A stretch of 59,721 bases of DNA, from the NCBI GenBank assembly GCA_029974855.1, contig JARKQO010000176.1:1-59721 (forward strand). Direction: 5' to 3'. A program made the translations under genes and the position numbers. Numbering within the stretch: the stretch's first letter is position 1; each line of letters opens with the position of its first letter. Positions 42,537 to 51,649 of the stretch are shown here, piece by piece. The notes beneath the pieces are model-generated. The model was not told the DNA's origin. It saw only the letters and a list, made by a program, of their open reading frames with translations, and searched no databases. This DNA comes from Eubacteriales bacterium (lineage in GTDB: Bacteria; Bacillota_A; Clostridia; Christensenellales; Aristaeellaceae).

Positions 42537-43415
42537 GTGGCGGTATTTGAACCAATGGCCCCGGATGTGTACCGTTTGGCCATGCCTTTCCCCGGCTGCT
42601 GGACAGGGGTCACCTTGGTGCGGGGAGAGGAGAACATCCTCATTGACAGCGGAGGCGGCGCCGATACCGTTGACCAATGCCTGGTGCCCGCCTTGGCCCG
42701 GCTGGGCCTGGGCCTTGGGGACATCGCCTGGCTGGCCATGACCCATATCCATGGGGATCACGTGGGCGGCTGTGCCAGGATTCTCCAGCTTTCGCCGGGC
42801 ACGGGCCTTGCGGTGTTCCGGGCCTCGGCGCGGCGCATGGAGGAGCCCTTGGCCTATTCCAAGGAGATCCGGGCCCGGTTTCCCGCCCACAGCCCGCCTC
42901 CCCCGGCCATTCTCCAGGGCGCTGTGCCGGACCGCCTCCTGGAGGACGGGGACCAATTGGGGCCTGTGCGGCTTGTGCACACCCCGGGGCACGACACGGA
43001 CAGCTGCTGCTACTGGGATGGGCGCAGCCGCACGCTGATCACCGGGGATTCCTTGCAGCTGAACGGCACCGTATCCCAGGGCTGCGCCTTGCTGATGGAC
43101 CCGGAGGCCTACGTCCGCTCCCTGGAGCGGCTGATGGAGATGGATATCCACCACATCGTCTGCGGGCATCCTTACCTGCCCTTGGGGGCGGAGGCCATAG
43201 GCCCGGAGGCCTCCCGCCGGTACCTGCGGGCCTGCCACAGGGCCGCTGCCCGGGATGAAGGCTTTGTCCGGGGCATGATGGCAGCCGGAGAAACGGAGGC
43301 TTCCGTGATTGCCCGGGCCCTGATCCGCCACATCGGCGGCGCGGAACCACAGCACCTGTTCCTCCCTTTGCATACGGTTGTGGAATATATGAAAAAAGGA
43401 GATCGGCTCCCATGA
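42537..43415 (+). CDS. MBL-fold metallo-hydrolase
   Basis: This 292-aa protein has the metallo-beta-lactamase metal motif THIHGDH (His70, His72, Asp74, His75), then His in TPGHDTDS, Asp in ITGDSLQL and a terminal CGHPYLP. I chose GTG 42537, 7 bp after GGCGGGGG; in-frame starts upstream lack a binding site. First in an operon with an SDR and an IlvD/Edd dehydratase, it may be the lactonase that opens a sugar lactone. Other hydrolase roles are possible. The stop overlaps the SDR gene by four bases. Confidence 0.85.
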   Translation: MAVFEPMAPDVYRLAMPFPGCWTGVTLVRGEENILIDSGGGADTVDQCLVPALARLGLGLGDIAWLAMTHIHGDHVGGCARILQLSPGTGLAVFRASARRMEEPLAYSKEIRARFPAHSPPPPAILQGAVPDRLLEDGDQLGPVRLVHTPGHDTDSCCYWDGRSRTLITGDSLQLNGTVSQGCALLMDPEAYVRSLERLMEMDIHHIVCGHPYLPLGAEAIGPEASRRYLRACHRAAARDEGFVRGMMAAGETEASVIARALIRHIGGAEPQHLFLPLHTVVEYMKKGDRLP

Positions 43416-44203
43416 AAAAATCCGTACTGGTCACCGGTTCATCCCACGGCATCGGCGCGGCCTGCGCGCTGGCCTTTGCCAAGGAAGGGTATGACGTGGG
43501 CGTCAACTACCTGTCCTCGTTGGGGGACGCCCAGGAGGTGGCGGAGCAGTGCCGCCAGGCCGGAGCGGACGCCCAGCTGTTTCAGGCCGACGTATCCCGG
43601 CGGGAGCAGTGCGAAGCCATGATCGCCGGGTTCATCGCCCATTTTGGCAAGATCGACGTGCTGGTGAACAACGCGGGCGGCGCGCTGAAAATTCCGCCGG
43701 GGCCCTTTGTGGATATGCCCATGGAGTACTGGGACAGCCAGATCGACCTGAACCTCAATTCCGCCGCCTACTGCTCCCGGGCCGCGGCCAAGGATATGGT
43801 GAGCAAGGGCACCCAGGGGGCCATCATCAACATCTCCTCCATCCACAGCAAGGTCACCTGGGTGCGCCGCAAGGCCTTGCCCTACACCGCCGGCAAGGCG
43901 GGGCTGAACATGTTTACCAAAGCCATCGGCGTGGAGCTGATCCGGTACGGCATCAACGTGAACTGCATCGCTCCGGGCCTGATTTACACCCATATCATGA
44001 GCCGGTATTCGGACAAGAACCTCCAGGGGTTCAACCGCAAAATCCCCGCCGGCCATGGCGGCGTGTCCGAGGACATCACCCCCATGGTGCTCTTCCTGGC
44101 GGACAAGGAAAAAAGCCGCTTCATCGTGGGGCAAACCATTTTCATCGACGGGGGCCAGTCCATTGACGGCTCCATCGACAGCATGCTGGACGAGGCCTTT
44201 TAA
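43412..44203 (+). CDS. Short-chain dehydrogenase/reductase, glucose 1-dehydrogenase-like
   Basis: This 263-aa enzyme is a classical SDR: TGSSHGIG cofactor loop, VLVNNAGG, ISSIHS with the Ser, and Tyr158/Lys162 in YTAGK. The SSIHS segment is similar to the SSVHE of glucose 1-dehydrogenases. It ends with GQTIFIDGGQSIDGS. In this operon it would oxidise a sugar to its lactone or a hydroxyl of a sugar acid. Confidence 0.9.
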   Translation: MKKSVLVTGSSHGIGAACALAFAKEGYDVGVNYLSSLGDAQEVAEQCRQAGADAQLFQADVSRREQCEAMIAGFIAHFGKIDVLVNNAGGALKIPPGPFVDMPMEYWDSQIDLNLNSAAYCSRAAAKDMVSKGTQGAIINISSIHSKVTWVRRKALPYTAGKAGLNMFTKAIGVELIRYGINVNCIAPGLIYTHIMSRYSDKNLQGFNRKIPAGHGGVSEDITPMVLFLADKEKSRFIVGQTIFIDGGQSIDGSIDSMLDEAF

Positions 44204-44232
44204 CGCCACAGGGAATGGAAGGAGGATTCATC

Positions 44233-45909
44233 ATGAAAAAGACATACAAGGACATGCGCAGCAACTGGGAGTTTGGGGAAGCGTCGGAATGCCGCCGGGG
44301 GCTGATGCTTGGCATGGGATACAGCGAGGAGGAACTGAAGCGCCCCCTGATCGCCGTTGTGAACAGCTGGAACGAGTACAACCCCGGCCATGTGCACCTC
44401 AGCGCCCTGGCGGAGCGGGTAAAGCAGGGCGTGCGGGAGGCGGGCGGGCTGCCGCTGGAGGTGATGACCACCGCCATCTGCGACGGCATGGTGCTCAAGG
44501 ACCCCAAGTACATTGAAATCCCCAGCCGCAACTGCATCGCGGACCAGGTGGAGCTCACCGTGGAGGGCAACTTCTTTGACGGCATGGTGATGCTGTCCAC
44601 CTGCGATTCCATCGTGCCCGGGCACCTGATGGGGGCCGCCCGCATCGACATCCCCACCATCATCGTCACGGGAGGCTACATGCCCCTGGGGCAGTTCCGG
44701 GGGGAGGAGGTGGTGCACATCCGCGCCCAGGACAAGGTGGGCACCGCCGCCGAGGGCAAGATGGATATGGAGGAGTACAACGGCCTCATCGCCAGCAGTT
44801 GGGGCATCTGCGGCGCGTGCACCTCCATGACCACCGCCAACTCCATGTGCATGATGGCCGAGGCCATGGGCCTGACCCTTCCGGGTAACTCCAGCATGAG
44901 CGCGGTTTCCAGCCAGATCCGGGTGCTGGCCTACCAGGCGGGCAAGCAAATTATGAACCTGGTGGAGCAGGGCATCACCGCCCGCCGGATCATGACGGTG
45001 GAGGCCATCCAAAACGCCATCGCGGTGAATATCGCCGTGGCCGGGTCCTCCAATTTGATCTTGCACCTGCCCGCCATCGCCTATGAAGCCGGGTACGACC
45101 TGCCCTGGTGGAAGTATTTTGACGAGGCCTCCAACGCCGTTCCCCTGCTGAGCCACCTGATGCCCGGCGGCGAATACTCCGTGAAGGATTTCGACCTGGC
45201 GGGGGGAATGCCCGCGCTGATGAAAAACATGCTCCCCTGCCTCAAGGGCGATTGCCTGACGGTGACGGGCCGCACCATCGCGGAAAACGTGAAGGACAGC
45301 GTGGTCTACAACGCGGATTGCATCCGCGCGTTGGACAACCCCGTGATGAAGGAGCCGGGCATCGGCGTTTTGTACGGCAACCTGGCCCCGGAAGGCTCCA
45401 TTTTGAAAATCGCGGCGGTTCCCGCCAAGCTGATGCACTTCCGGGGTAAGGCCAAGTGCTTCAACAGCCTGGAGGAGGGGCTGACGGCCTTGCGGAGCGG
45501 AAAAATCCAGGCTGGGGACGCCATCATCCTGCGGTATATGGGGCTGAAGGGCCGCTTCGGCACCACCGCCTTCACCTTCCAGGAGGAGCTCAAGGGCAAG
45601 CCCGGGCTGTACGATTCCTGCGCCATCATTACGGACGGGCGCTTTTCCGGCGGCACCTCTGGGCTGAGCATCGGCTATGTGAGCCCCGAAGCGGCCCTGG
45701 GAAGCCCCCTGGCCATCGTGCGGGACGGGGATGAAATCACCGTTGACGTACCCGCCCGGAGGATGGATGTGCTGCTGGAGGAAGCGGAGATGCAAAAGCG
45801 CCTGGAGTCCTTCCAATGGGAGTTCCCGGGCGGGGATTACCACCGTTTCCTGCGCCTGTTCTCCAAAAATATCGGGTCCATGGCCAAGGGCGGGATTTGG
45901 GACGTATGA
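44233..45909 (+). CDS. IlvD/Edd-family sugar-acid dehydratase (atypical active site)
   Basis: This 558-aa protein belongs to the dihydroxy-acid / phosphogluconate dehydratase family, which removes water from sugar acids to form 2-keto-3-deoxy acids. Cys124 in STCDSIVPGH and Cys193 in GICGAC are the expected cluster ligands. The Lys that normally follows CD and binds magnesium (CDK) is Ser126 here. ATG 44233 follows GGAGG. It overlaps the next gene by four bases. It could feed KdgK and Eda encoded on the other strand. Confidence 0.87.
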   Translation: MKKTYKDMRSNWEFGEASECRRGLMLGMGYSEEELKRPLIAVVNSWNEYNPGHVHLSALAERVKQGVREAGGLPLEVMTTAICDGMVLKDPKYIEIPSRNCIADQVELTVEGNFFDGMVMLSTCDSIVPGHLMGAARIDIPTIIVTGGYMPLGQFRGEEVVHIRAQDKVGTAAEGKMDMEEYNGLIASSWGICGACTSMTTANSMCMMAEAMGLTLPGNSSMSAVSSQIRVLAYQAGKQIMNLVEQGITARRIMTVEAIQNAIAVNIAVAGSSNLILHLPAIAYEAGYDLPWWKYFDEASNAVPLLSHLMPGGEYSVKDFDLAGGMPALMKNMLPCLKGDCLTVTGRTIAENVKDSVVYNADCIRALDNPVMKEPGIGVLYGNLAPEGSILKIAAVPAKLMHFRGKAKCFNSLEEGLTALRSGKIQAGDAIILRYMGLKGRFGTTAFTFQEELKGKPGLYDSCAIITDGRFSGGTSGLSIGYVSPEAALGSPLAIVRDGDEITVDVPARRMDVLLEEAEMQKRLESFQWEFPGGDYHRFLRLFSKNIGSMAKGGIWDV

Positions 45910-47495
45910 TGACCACAGATTGCCTCATCATCGGCGGCGGCCTCTCCGGCTGGATGGCGGCCCGGGAAGCCGCGGCCCAAAATCTGGACACGCTCATGCT
46001 GCAGGACGGCATGGGCGCGTCCCCCTGGGTGCATGGCATCAGCGTGCCTGTTCATCCCCAGGATTCCGCCGACGCGTATCTGGCGGACACCCTGGCAAGC
46101 GGCCAGGGCCTGAGTGATCCGGACCTGGCCAGGGCACTGTGCGCGGACGCCACGGGAATGGTAGGGCTGTTCCGGGACATGGGGCTGGAGTTCAACCGGG
46201 AGAAGGACGGCTACCAGCTTCTTCGGCCCCTGGGGGCCAGCCATCCCAGGGTGGTGTCCATTGGCAATGAAACCGGCGTGGCCGTGCTTACCGCCCTCCG
46301 CTCCGCCCTTGGGGCCCGGGTGCGGCAGATGGGCCGTACCCGGGCCCTGCGCCTGTATGTGGAGAAAGGCCGGGCAACAGGGGCCCTGGCCTATACCTGG
46401 GAAAACGGCGGCCAGTGGGTGCGGATCGCGGCCCGCGCCATCGTGCTGGCCTGCGGCGGCTTTTGCGGCATCTACCCCATGTCCACCAACAAGCGGGACT
46501 CCGGGGGGGATGGCCCGGCCATGGCCCTTTTGGCGGGAGCGCGGCTGTGCGATATGGAGTTTGTGCAGTTCGAGCCCAGCGCGGCGGTATGGCCGCCGCA
46601 GCTGGTCGGCACAAGCGTGATCACCACGATGTTCTTTGAGGGAGCTGTGCTGCGGAACCGGGACGGGGAGCGGTTTATGCTTCCCCATGATCCCAGGGGG
46701 GAATGCGTGGGAAAGGATGTGATGGCCCAGCGCATCGCGGCGGAAATCGCGGCAGGGCGGGGCACGCCCCACGGGGGCGTGTATTTCGACGCCACGGGGG
46801 TGGGCAAAAAGCGCCTCCAGGAGGGCTATGCCAGCTATGTGCGGCGGTACGGGGCCGTGGGCATCGACCTGGCCACGGAATGGATCGAGCTGGCCCCAGC
46901 GCCCCATACCTCTTTGGGGGGCGTGAGGATAGACGCCTGTGGCGCTACCACTTTGCCCGGCCTGTTCGCCTGCGGCGAGGTCACCGGCGGACTCCATGGG
47001 GCCAACCGCATTGGCGGCAGCGCGGGGCTGGAGACCCTGGTCTTTGGGGCCCGGGCGGGGCGAAGCGCGGCGGCTTACGCCAAGGGCGGGAAGCTTTCTC
47101 CCATCGCCTCCCATTTGCCGGAGGCGGGAGGCCCGTCCATAGAGGCCCATTTGCCGGCCTTGCGCCAGGAGATGGAAAGCGCTCTGGCCCAAGGGGCCAA
47201 TGCCCTGCGGGAGGGAAGCGCCCTGCAGCGGTCGGTCCGCATGTTGGAGGAAGGGCTGGTCCAGGCCCGCCGGCTGCGGGGGGCCAACGAAGCGGAGGAA
47301 TTCCAGCGCCTGCGCCTGGAAAATGACATGATCGCCGCGCTGATGGTGGCCATGGCCGCCATGGCCCGGGAGGATAGCCTGGGCTGCCATGCCAGGGTGG
47401 ATTTCCCCCAAAAAGCGCAAAAGCCCTACCGCCTTGTACTGCAAAAGGAAGGCGGCGGGGCCATTGGGATACAAAAGGAGGTCCTTCTCCAATGA
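45906..47495 (+). CDS. FAD-binding protein, fumarate reductase/aspartate oxidase type
   Basis: This 529-aa flavoprotein begins at ATG 45906 in an ATGA overlap and shows CLIIGGGLSGWMAAREAA, VLACGGFCGIYPMSTNKRDS, TSLGGVRIDACGATTLPGL and FACGEVTGGLHGANRIGG. These are the FAD and substrate regions of succinate dehydrogenase / fumarate reductase flavoproteins. It lacks a signal peptide and an iron-sulfur partner in the operon. A soluble oxidase or reductase of a dicarboxylate-like or keto-acid intermediate is likely. Confidence 0.83.
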   Translation: MMTTDCLIIGGGLSGWMAAREAAAQNLDTLMLQDGMGASPWVHGISVPVHPQDSADAYLADTLASGQGLSDPDLARALCADATGMVGLFRDMGLEFNREKDGYQLLRPLGASHPRVVSIGNETGVAVLTALRSALGARVRQMGRTRALRLYVEKGRATGALAYTWENGGQWVRIAARAIVLACGGFCGIYPMSTNKRDSGGDGPAMALLAGARLCDMEFVQFEPSAAVWPPQLVGTSVITTMFFEGAVLRNRDGERFMLPHDPRGECVGKDVMAQRIAAEIAAGRGTPHGGVYFDATGVGKKRLQEGYASYVRRYGAVGIDLATEWIELAPAPHTSLGGVRIDACGATTLPGLFACGEVTGGLHGANRIGGSAGLETLVFGARAGRSAAAYAKGGKLSPIASHLPEAGGPSIEAHLPALRQEMESALAQGANALREGSALQRSVRMLEEGLVQARRLRGANEAEEFQRLRLENDMIAALMVAMAAMAREDSLGCHARVDFPQKAQKPYRLVLQKEGGGAIGIQKEVLLQ

Positions 47496-49012
47496 AAAAG
47501 GTATATGTCCTGAAAAACCACTATGTGGATTCCGTGACGCTGATGGGCACCGCTGAAAAGATCGCCCGTATGGAAGGGGTGCGGGGAGCGGAAAGCGGCA
47601 TGGGCACCCAGGCGAATGTGGAGCTTTTGGCCTCTCTTGGGTACCAGGTGCCGGGGGATGCCACCAAGAATGACCTGATGATCGCCGTGGACGCGGAAAG
47701 CGAGGCGGCCTGGCAGGCTGCTTATGAAGAGGGGATTGCCGCCCTTCACCGGCGCGGCGGCCAGCAGGAGCGAGCCTGCCGCGACCTGGAGGAATTGCCC
47801 CCGGGCCGGTACGGCATCGCGCAGATTTCCCTGCCGGGGGAGTACGCGGCCCCTGAGATCCGCAAGGCTTTGCGCCTTGGCATGGATGCCTTTGTCTTTA
47901 GCGACAATGTGCCCATCCAGGAGGAGCTTGAGGTGAAGCGGCTGGGAAAGCGGCTGGGCAGGCTGGTGATGGGCCCGGACGCGGGCGTGGGGCTGATCGG
48001 CGGGGTGGCGCTGGCGGCCGGCAGCATCGTGCGCCCCGGAGCCGTGGGCATTGTGGGCGCCAGCGGGTCCGGGGCCCAGGAGGTGGCTTGCCTCATCGAG
48101 CGCCTGGGCGCGGGGGTCAGCGCCATTATCGGCACAGGAGGCCGGGACCTGCGGGCGGAAATCGGCGGCATTACCATGGCCATGGGCATGGAACGGCTGG
48201 ACGCGGACAGGGATACCCGGGTGATCTGCCTGGTGTCCAAGCTGGCGGACGAAGGCGTGATGGGGGCTATGCTCGCCCTGGCGGACACCCTCAGCAAGCC
48301 TGTGGTGGCTGTGTTTTTGGGGGCCGGCAAGGAGCTGTACAGCGGAAAGCGGGTGCGGGGCGCATTCACCTTGCAGGAGGCTGCCGAGGCGAGCTATGCT
48401 TTGCTTACAGGGGAACACAAGCGCCTGGGACGCACGGAGGATGCCCTCAAAGCGGAAGCGGCCGCGCTGCTGGCGCGGGTTCCTCCGGAAAGGCGGTATT
48501 TTCGGGGCCTGTACTGCGGCGGCACCTTCGCGGAGGAGGGCTTCCTCCTGATGGCAAAGGAAGCGCCGGAGGCGGTGCTCCATTCCAACCTTGATACCCC
48601 CTATACCCGGCCATTGGCGTCCCACAGGCAAAGCCAGGGCCACACCCTGCTGGATCTGGGCGCGGAGGACTTTACGGCCCAAGCGCCCCACCCTGTCTTT
48701 GACCCTGCCCTGCGCCTCCGCCGCCTGGAGGAGGCGCTGCGGGATCCCCAGGTGGCGGTGGTATTGCTGGACTTTATCACAGGCCCGGGGGTCCATCCGG
48801 ACCCCATCATGCCCTTTGTGCCGGTCATTGCGGCCCATTCCCGGGTGGTGTTCCTCACAACTATCTGCGGGGCCATGGGGGACCCCCAAAACATTGGGAA
48901 GGCCCGGGAAGCGCTGGAGAACGCGGGGGCCGTACTGTGCGATTCCAACGCGGAAAGCGCCAGATTGGCGGCCCTGATGATGAAAGAGATGGATAGGAGG
49001 CGCGCCCAATGA
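47492..49012 (+). CDS. fdrA: FdrA-family protein (acyl-CoA-synthetase-like; AllF homologue)
   Basis: This 506-aa protein resembles FdrA, a fused succinyl-CoA-synthetase-like protein. The N-terminal half shows the CoA-binding-like segment GIVGASGSGAQEVACLIERL and IIGTGGRDLRAEIGG; the C-terminal half has DFITGPGVHPDP. The E. coli homologue (AllF) forms oxamate carbamoyltransferase with YlbE/AllG (DUF1116) and YlbF/AllH (DUF2877), and both partners follow here. It overlaps the gene before and the gene after by four bases each. Confidence 0.88.
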   Translation: MKKVYVLKNHYVDSVTLMGTAEKIARMEGVRGAESGMGTQANVELLASLGYQVPGDATKNDLMIAVDAESEAAWQAAYEEGIAALHRRGGQQERACRDLEELPPGRYGIAQISLPGEYAAPEIRKALRLGMDAFVFSDNVPIQEELEVKRLGKRLGRLVMGPDAGVGLIGGVALAAGSIVRPGAVGIVGASGSGAQEVACLIERLGAGVSAIIGTGGRDLRAEIGGITMAMGMERLDADRDTRVICLVSKLADEGVMGAMLALADTLSKPVVAVFLGAGKELYSGKRVRGAFTLQEAAEASYALLTGEHKRLGRTEDALKAEAAALLARVPPERRYFRGLYCGGTFAEEGFLLMAKEAPEAVLHSNLDTPYTRPLASHRQSQGHTLLDLGAEDFTAQAPHPVFDPALRLRRLEEALRDPQVAVVLLDFITGPGVHPDPIMPFVPVIAAHSRVVFLTTICGAMGDPQNIGKAREALENAGAVLCDSNAESARLAALMMKEMDRRRAQ

Positions 49013-49179
49013 CAGAAAACCAAGAGCGGGACTGCCAAAAGCCCCGGATCGTAAATCTGGGCATTCAGACCTTTTATGACGCGCTGCTTTCCCAGGGTGT
49101 GGACTGCGTGCAGGTCCAATGGCAGCCTCCCGCAAGGCTGAGCGAGGAGATGGAGGAGCTGCTGGAGAAATACCTCTAG
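49009..49179 (+). CDS. 56-aa FdrA/YlbE-associated module
   Basis: This small protein begins in an ATGA overlap with fdrA and contains IVNLGIQTFYDALLSQGVDC and VQVQWQPPA. That pattern (NLG...F...L..QG...V.V.W.PP) resembles a segment found at the edge of FdrA/YlbE proteins, which suggests a part split off as a separate chain. It is followed by a 21-bp gap with AAAAGAGG before the DUF1116 gene. Perfect coupling and conserved core argue that it is real. Confidence 0.72.
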   Translation: MTENQERDCQKPRIVNLGIQTFYDALLSQGVDCVQVQWQPPARLSEEMEELLEKYL

Positions 49180-49200
49180 CTGAAGAAAAGAGGAGAACAG

Positions 49201-50460
49201 ATGGATATCCGCGAAAAAATAAAAGCAGCCAACGAGGTGGCGGTGCAATGCATCATCGGCGCGGACCCCTGGTGGGTGGACATACAGCCTGCCGGGGAGT
49301 GCATTGAGGGGCTGGAGGATCACATGATCCTCCATTCCGGCCCGCCCATCGCGTATGAGGATATGGTGGCGCTGCACCGGCGGGGCATGGTGAGCGCCAT
49401 GCTGTTTGAGGGCTGGGCAAAGGACGAGGACGAGGCTGTGGCCCGTATCCGGGCCGGAGAGGTGAAGATCGCCTCCGCGCTGGATCACAATACGGTGGGC
49501 GCGGGCACGGGCATCATCACCAAGTCCGTAGCGATGAACGTGGTGGAGGACAGGCGCACAGGCAAGCGGGCCTGTACCTTCCCCGCGGAGGGGCCTTTTC
49601 AGGGGGGCTTTTGCGGCTGGGGGCTGTACAGCCCGGAAATCGCCGAAAACCTGCGCCATATGCGGGAGGAGCTCTTCCCCGTCATGAGGGACATGCTGAA
49701 AAGGCGCGGCGGGCTTGCCATCAAGCCCATTCTGGCGGAGAGCATGCAAATGGGTGACGAGAACCATACCCGCCAGACCGCCGCCGATTTGCTGTTTAAC
49801 AAGCAGGTGCTGCCGGATCTGTTTTTGCTGGACAGGCCCCGGGAGGACATCGCCCAGGTGGTGCGCTACATTGTGGATACGCCCCGCTTTTTCCACTGCT
49901 ACGGGCAGGGGGCCTCCCGGGCGGCGCTGATGGGCGCGGAGGGCACGCCCTTCTCCACCATGGTGACCGCGGTATGCGGCAATGGCGTATCCTTTGGCAT
50001 TCAGGTGGCGGGGCTGCCGGGCGAGTGGTTTTGCGCCCCCGCGCCGATGATGAAGGGCAGGTACACCTCCACCCAGTACACCCAGAAGGATCAGCTGCCC
50101 TGGCTGGGCGACAGCTGCGTGGTGGAGTGCGCGGGCATGGGCGGCTTCGCGGCAGCGGCCAGCCCTATCACCTGTAGCCTCCGGGGGATGACCCTGGCGG
50201 ATTCCATTGCCCAGACCCGGGAGATGGGGCGCATCTCCATCTCCGCCAACCACCATTATCCCATCCCGAACCTGGATTTCGACTTTCTGCCCGTGGGCAT
50301 CGATATCCGCCTGGTGCTGAAAACAGGCGTCAGCCCGGCGATCCACGGGGGCATGTTCACCCGGGAGGGGGGGCTGATGGGGGCCGGCATGGCCAGGGTG
50401 CCCATGGAGTGCTTTGAAAAGGCCCTCAGGGCTTTTGCCGCGAAATACCCGGCCGCATAG
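49201..50460 (+). CDS. DUF1116 protein (YlbE/AllG homologue)
   Basis: This 419-aa protein is a DUF1116 member: it has DPWWVDIQPAGECIEGL, LDHNTVGAGTGIITKSV, GGFCGWGLYSPEIAENLRHM and ISANHHYPIPNLDFDFLPVG-type conserved blocks. AllG is the large subunit of oxamate carbamoyltransferase. Compared with YlbE it begins directly with the domain; the segment usually before it is the separate 56-aa protein. It has no known domain that predicts the substrate. Confidence 0.86.
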   Translation: MDIREKIKAANEVAVQCIIGADPWWVDIQPAGECIEGLEDHMILHSGPPIAYEDMVALHRRGMVSAMLFEGWAKDEDEAVARIRAGEVKIASALDHNTVGAGTGIITKSVAMNVVEDRRTGKRACTFPAEGPFQGGFCGWGLYSPEIAENLRHMREELFPVMRDMLKRRGGLAIKPILAESMQMGDENHTRQTAADLLFNKQVLPDLFLLDRPREDIAQVVRYIVDTPRFFHCYGQGASRAALMGAEGTPFSTMVTAVCGNGVSFGIQVAGLPGEWFCAPAPMMKGRYTSTQYTQKDQLPWLGDSCVVECAGMGGFAAAASPITCSLRGMTLADSIAQTREMGRISISANHHYPIPNLDFDFLPVGIDIRLVLKTGVSPAIHGGMFTREGGLMGAGMARVPMECFEKALRAFAAKYPAA

Positions 50461-50476
50461 AGGAGGGAACGCCTGC

Positions 50477-51649
50477 ATGAAACGGGTTTTGGTGCTGAAC
50501 CTGGGCTCCACAAGCTTCAAATGCAAGCTGTATGATATGGACGGCGGGGAAACGCTGCTGGCGGGGGGAAGCGTTGAAAGCATTGGCGGGGAGGGCGCTT
50601 ATGACATCCAGGCGCCCAATGCCAGGGACAAGGGCCCCTGCGCCTGCGCCAGCCATATGGACGCGCTGCGGGTATGCCTCCAGGCGTTTGGGAGGAACGG
50701 CGTTCCGCTCCAAATGGAGGAGCTGGACGCGGTAGGGTACAAGGCGGTGCACGGCGGCAGCCTCAGCGGTTCCCATCTGGTGGACGGCGCTTTGCTTGCG
50801 GAAATGGAACGGATGGCAACCTGGGCCCCGGCCCACAACCCGGTGTATGTGGCCATGATGAAAAGCGTCCGGGACAGCTATCCCGGCCTGGTGCAAATCG
50901 CCTGCTTTGAAACGGCCTTCCACGCCACCATCCCCCTGGAGAGGGCCGTATATGGCGTGCCCTATGAATGGATAGGGGAATATGGCCTGCGCAGATACGG
51001 CTTTCATGGCTCCAGCCACAGCTATATCGCCTGGAAAATGCGGCGGGAAGCGCCCACGGCCAGGCGCGTCATCAGCGCGCACCTGGGGGGATCCAGCTCC
51101 CTTTGCGCCATGCTGGACGGAAAAAGCGTGGCCACCTCCATGGGGGCCACCCCCCAAAGCGGCCTGTTTCACAACAACCGGGTGGGGGATTTGGACGTGT
51201 TCGCCCTTGCCCCATTGGCGGACAGGCTTGGGGGGCTGGAGAAGGTGATGGGCGTCCTGGCTGGCGGCAGCGGCTTTTTGGGCCTGTCCGGCGTGAGCAA
51301 CGACCTGCGCGCTGTGCAGGACGCCGCAGCCGGCGGGAATCAGCGGGCGGAGCTTGCCATTGCCGCCTTCGCGGACGCGGTGGTGGGCTATATTGGCATG
51401 TATACCGCGTTTCTGGGCGGCTTGGATGCCCTTGTGTTTACGGGGGGGATTGGGCAAAATGCCGCCGGCCTGCGCAGCCGCGTGGCCCGGAAGCTGTCCT
51501 TCCTTTCCGCGAAGCTGGACGAGAGCCGCAACAAGCTGGGGGTACAGGGCCGCGTCAGCGCGGGGGACAGCGGGTTGGAAATCTGGGTATGGGAAACCAA
51601 TGAGGAGCTGATGGTGGCCCGGGGCTGTATGCAATGGCTGAGGGGCTAG
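50477..51649 (+). CDS. Acetate-kinase-family protein with altered active site
   Basis: This 390-aa protein has the fold of acetate/butyrate kinases: NLGSTS (Asn8, Ser11, Ser13), APAHNP (His120), YGFHGSSH (His177), AHLGG (His202) and NNRVGDLD (Arg235). Several residues that bind acetate or magnesium in Methanosarcina AckA differ: Arg91 is Lys89, Asp148 is Glu145 and Glu384 is Gln327. A different acyl phosphate or weak activity is therefore likely. It lies where carbamate kinase lies in the allantoin cluster. ATG 50477 follows AGGAGGG. Confidence 0.85.
   Translation: MKRVLVLNLGSTSFKCKLYDMDGGETLLAGGSVESIGGEGAYDIQAPNARDKGPCACASHMDALRVCLQAFGRNGVPLQMEELDAVGYKAVHGGSLSGSHLVDGALLAEMERMATWAPAHNPVYVAMMKSVRDSYPGLVQIACFETAFHATIPLERAVYGVPYEWIGEYGLRRYGFHGSSHSYIAWKMRREAPTARRVISAHLGGSSSLCAMLDGKSVATSMGATPQSGLFHNNRVGDLDVFALAPLADRLGGLEKVMGVLAGGSGFLGLSGVSNDLRAVQDAAAGGNQRAELAIAAFADAVVGYIGMYTAFLGGLDALVFTGGIGQNAAGLRSRVARKLSFLSAKLDESRNKLGVQGRVSAGDSGLEIWVWETNEELMVARGCMQWLRG

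Noticed and set aside
48601..50583. 660-codon open frame antisense to fdrA and DUF1116
   Set aside because: It has no domain and no ribosome-binding site and lies opposite a well-coupled operon; long antisense frames are expected at this GC content.
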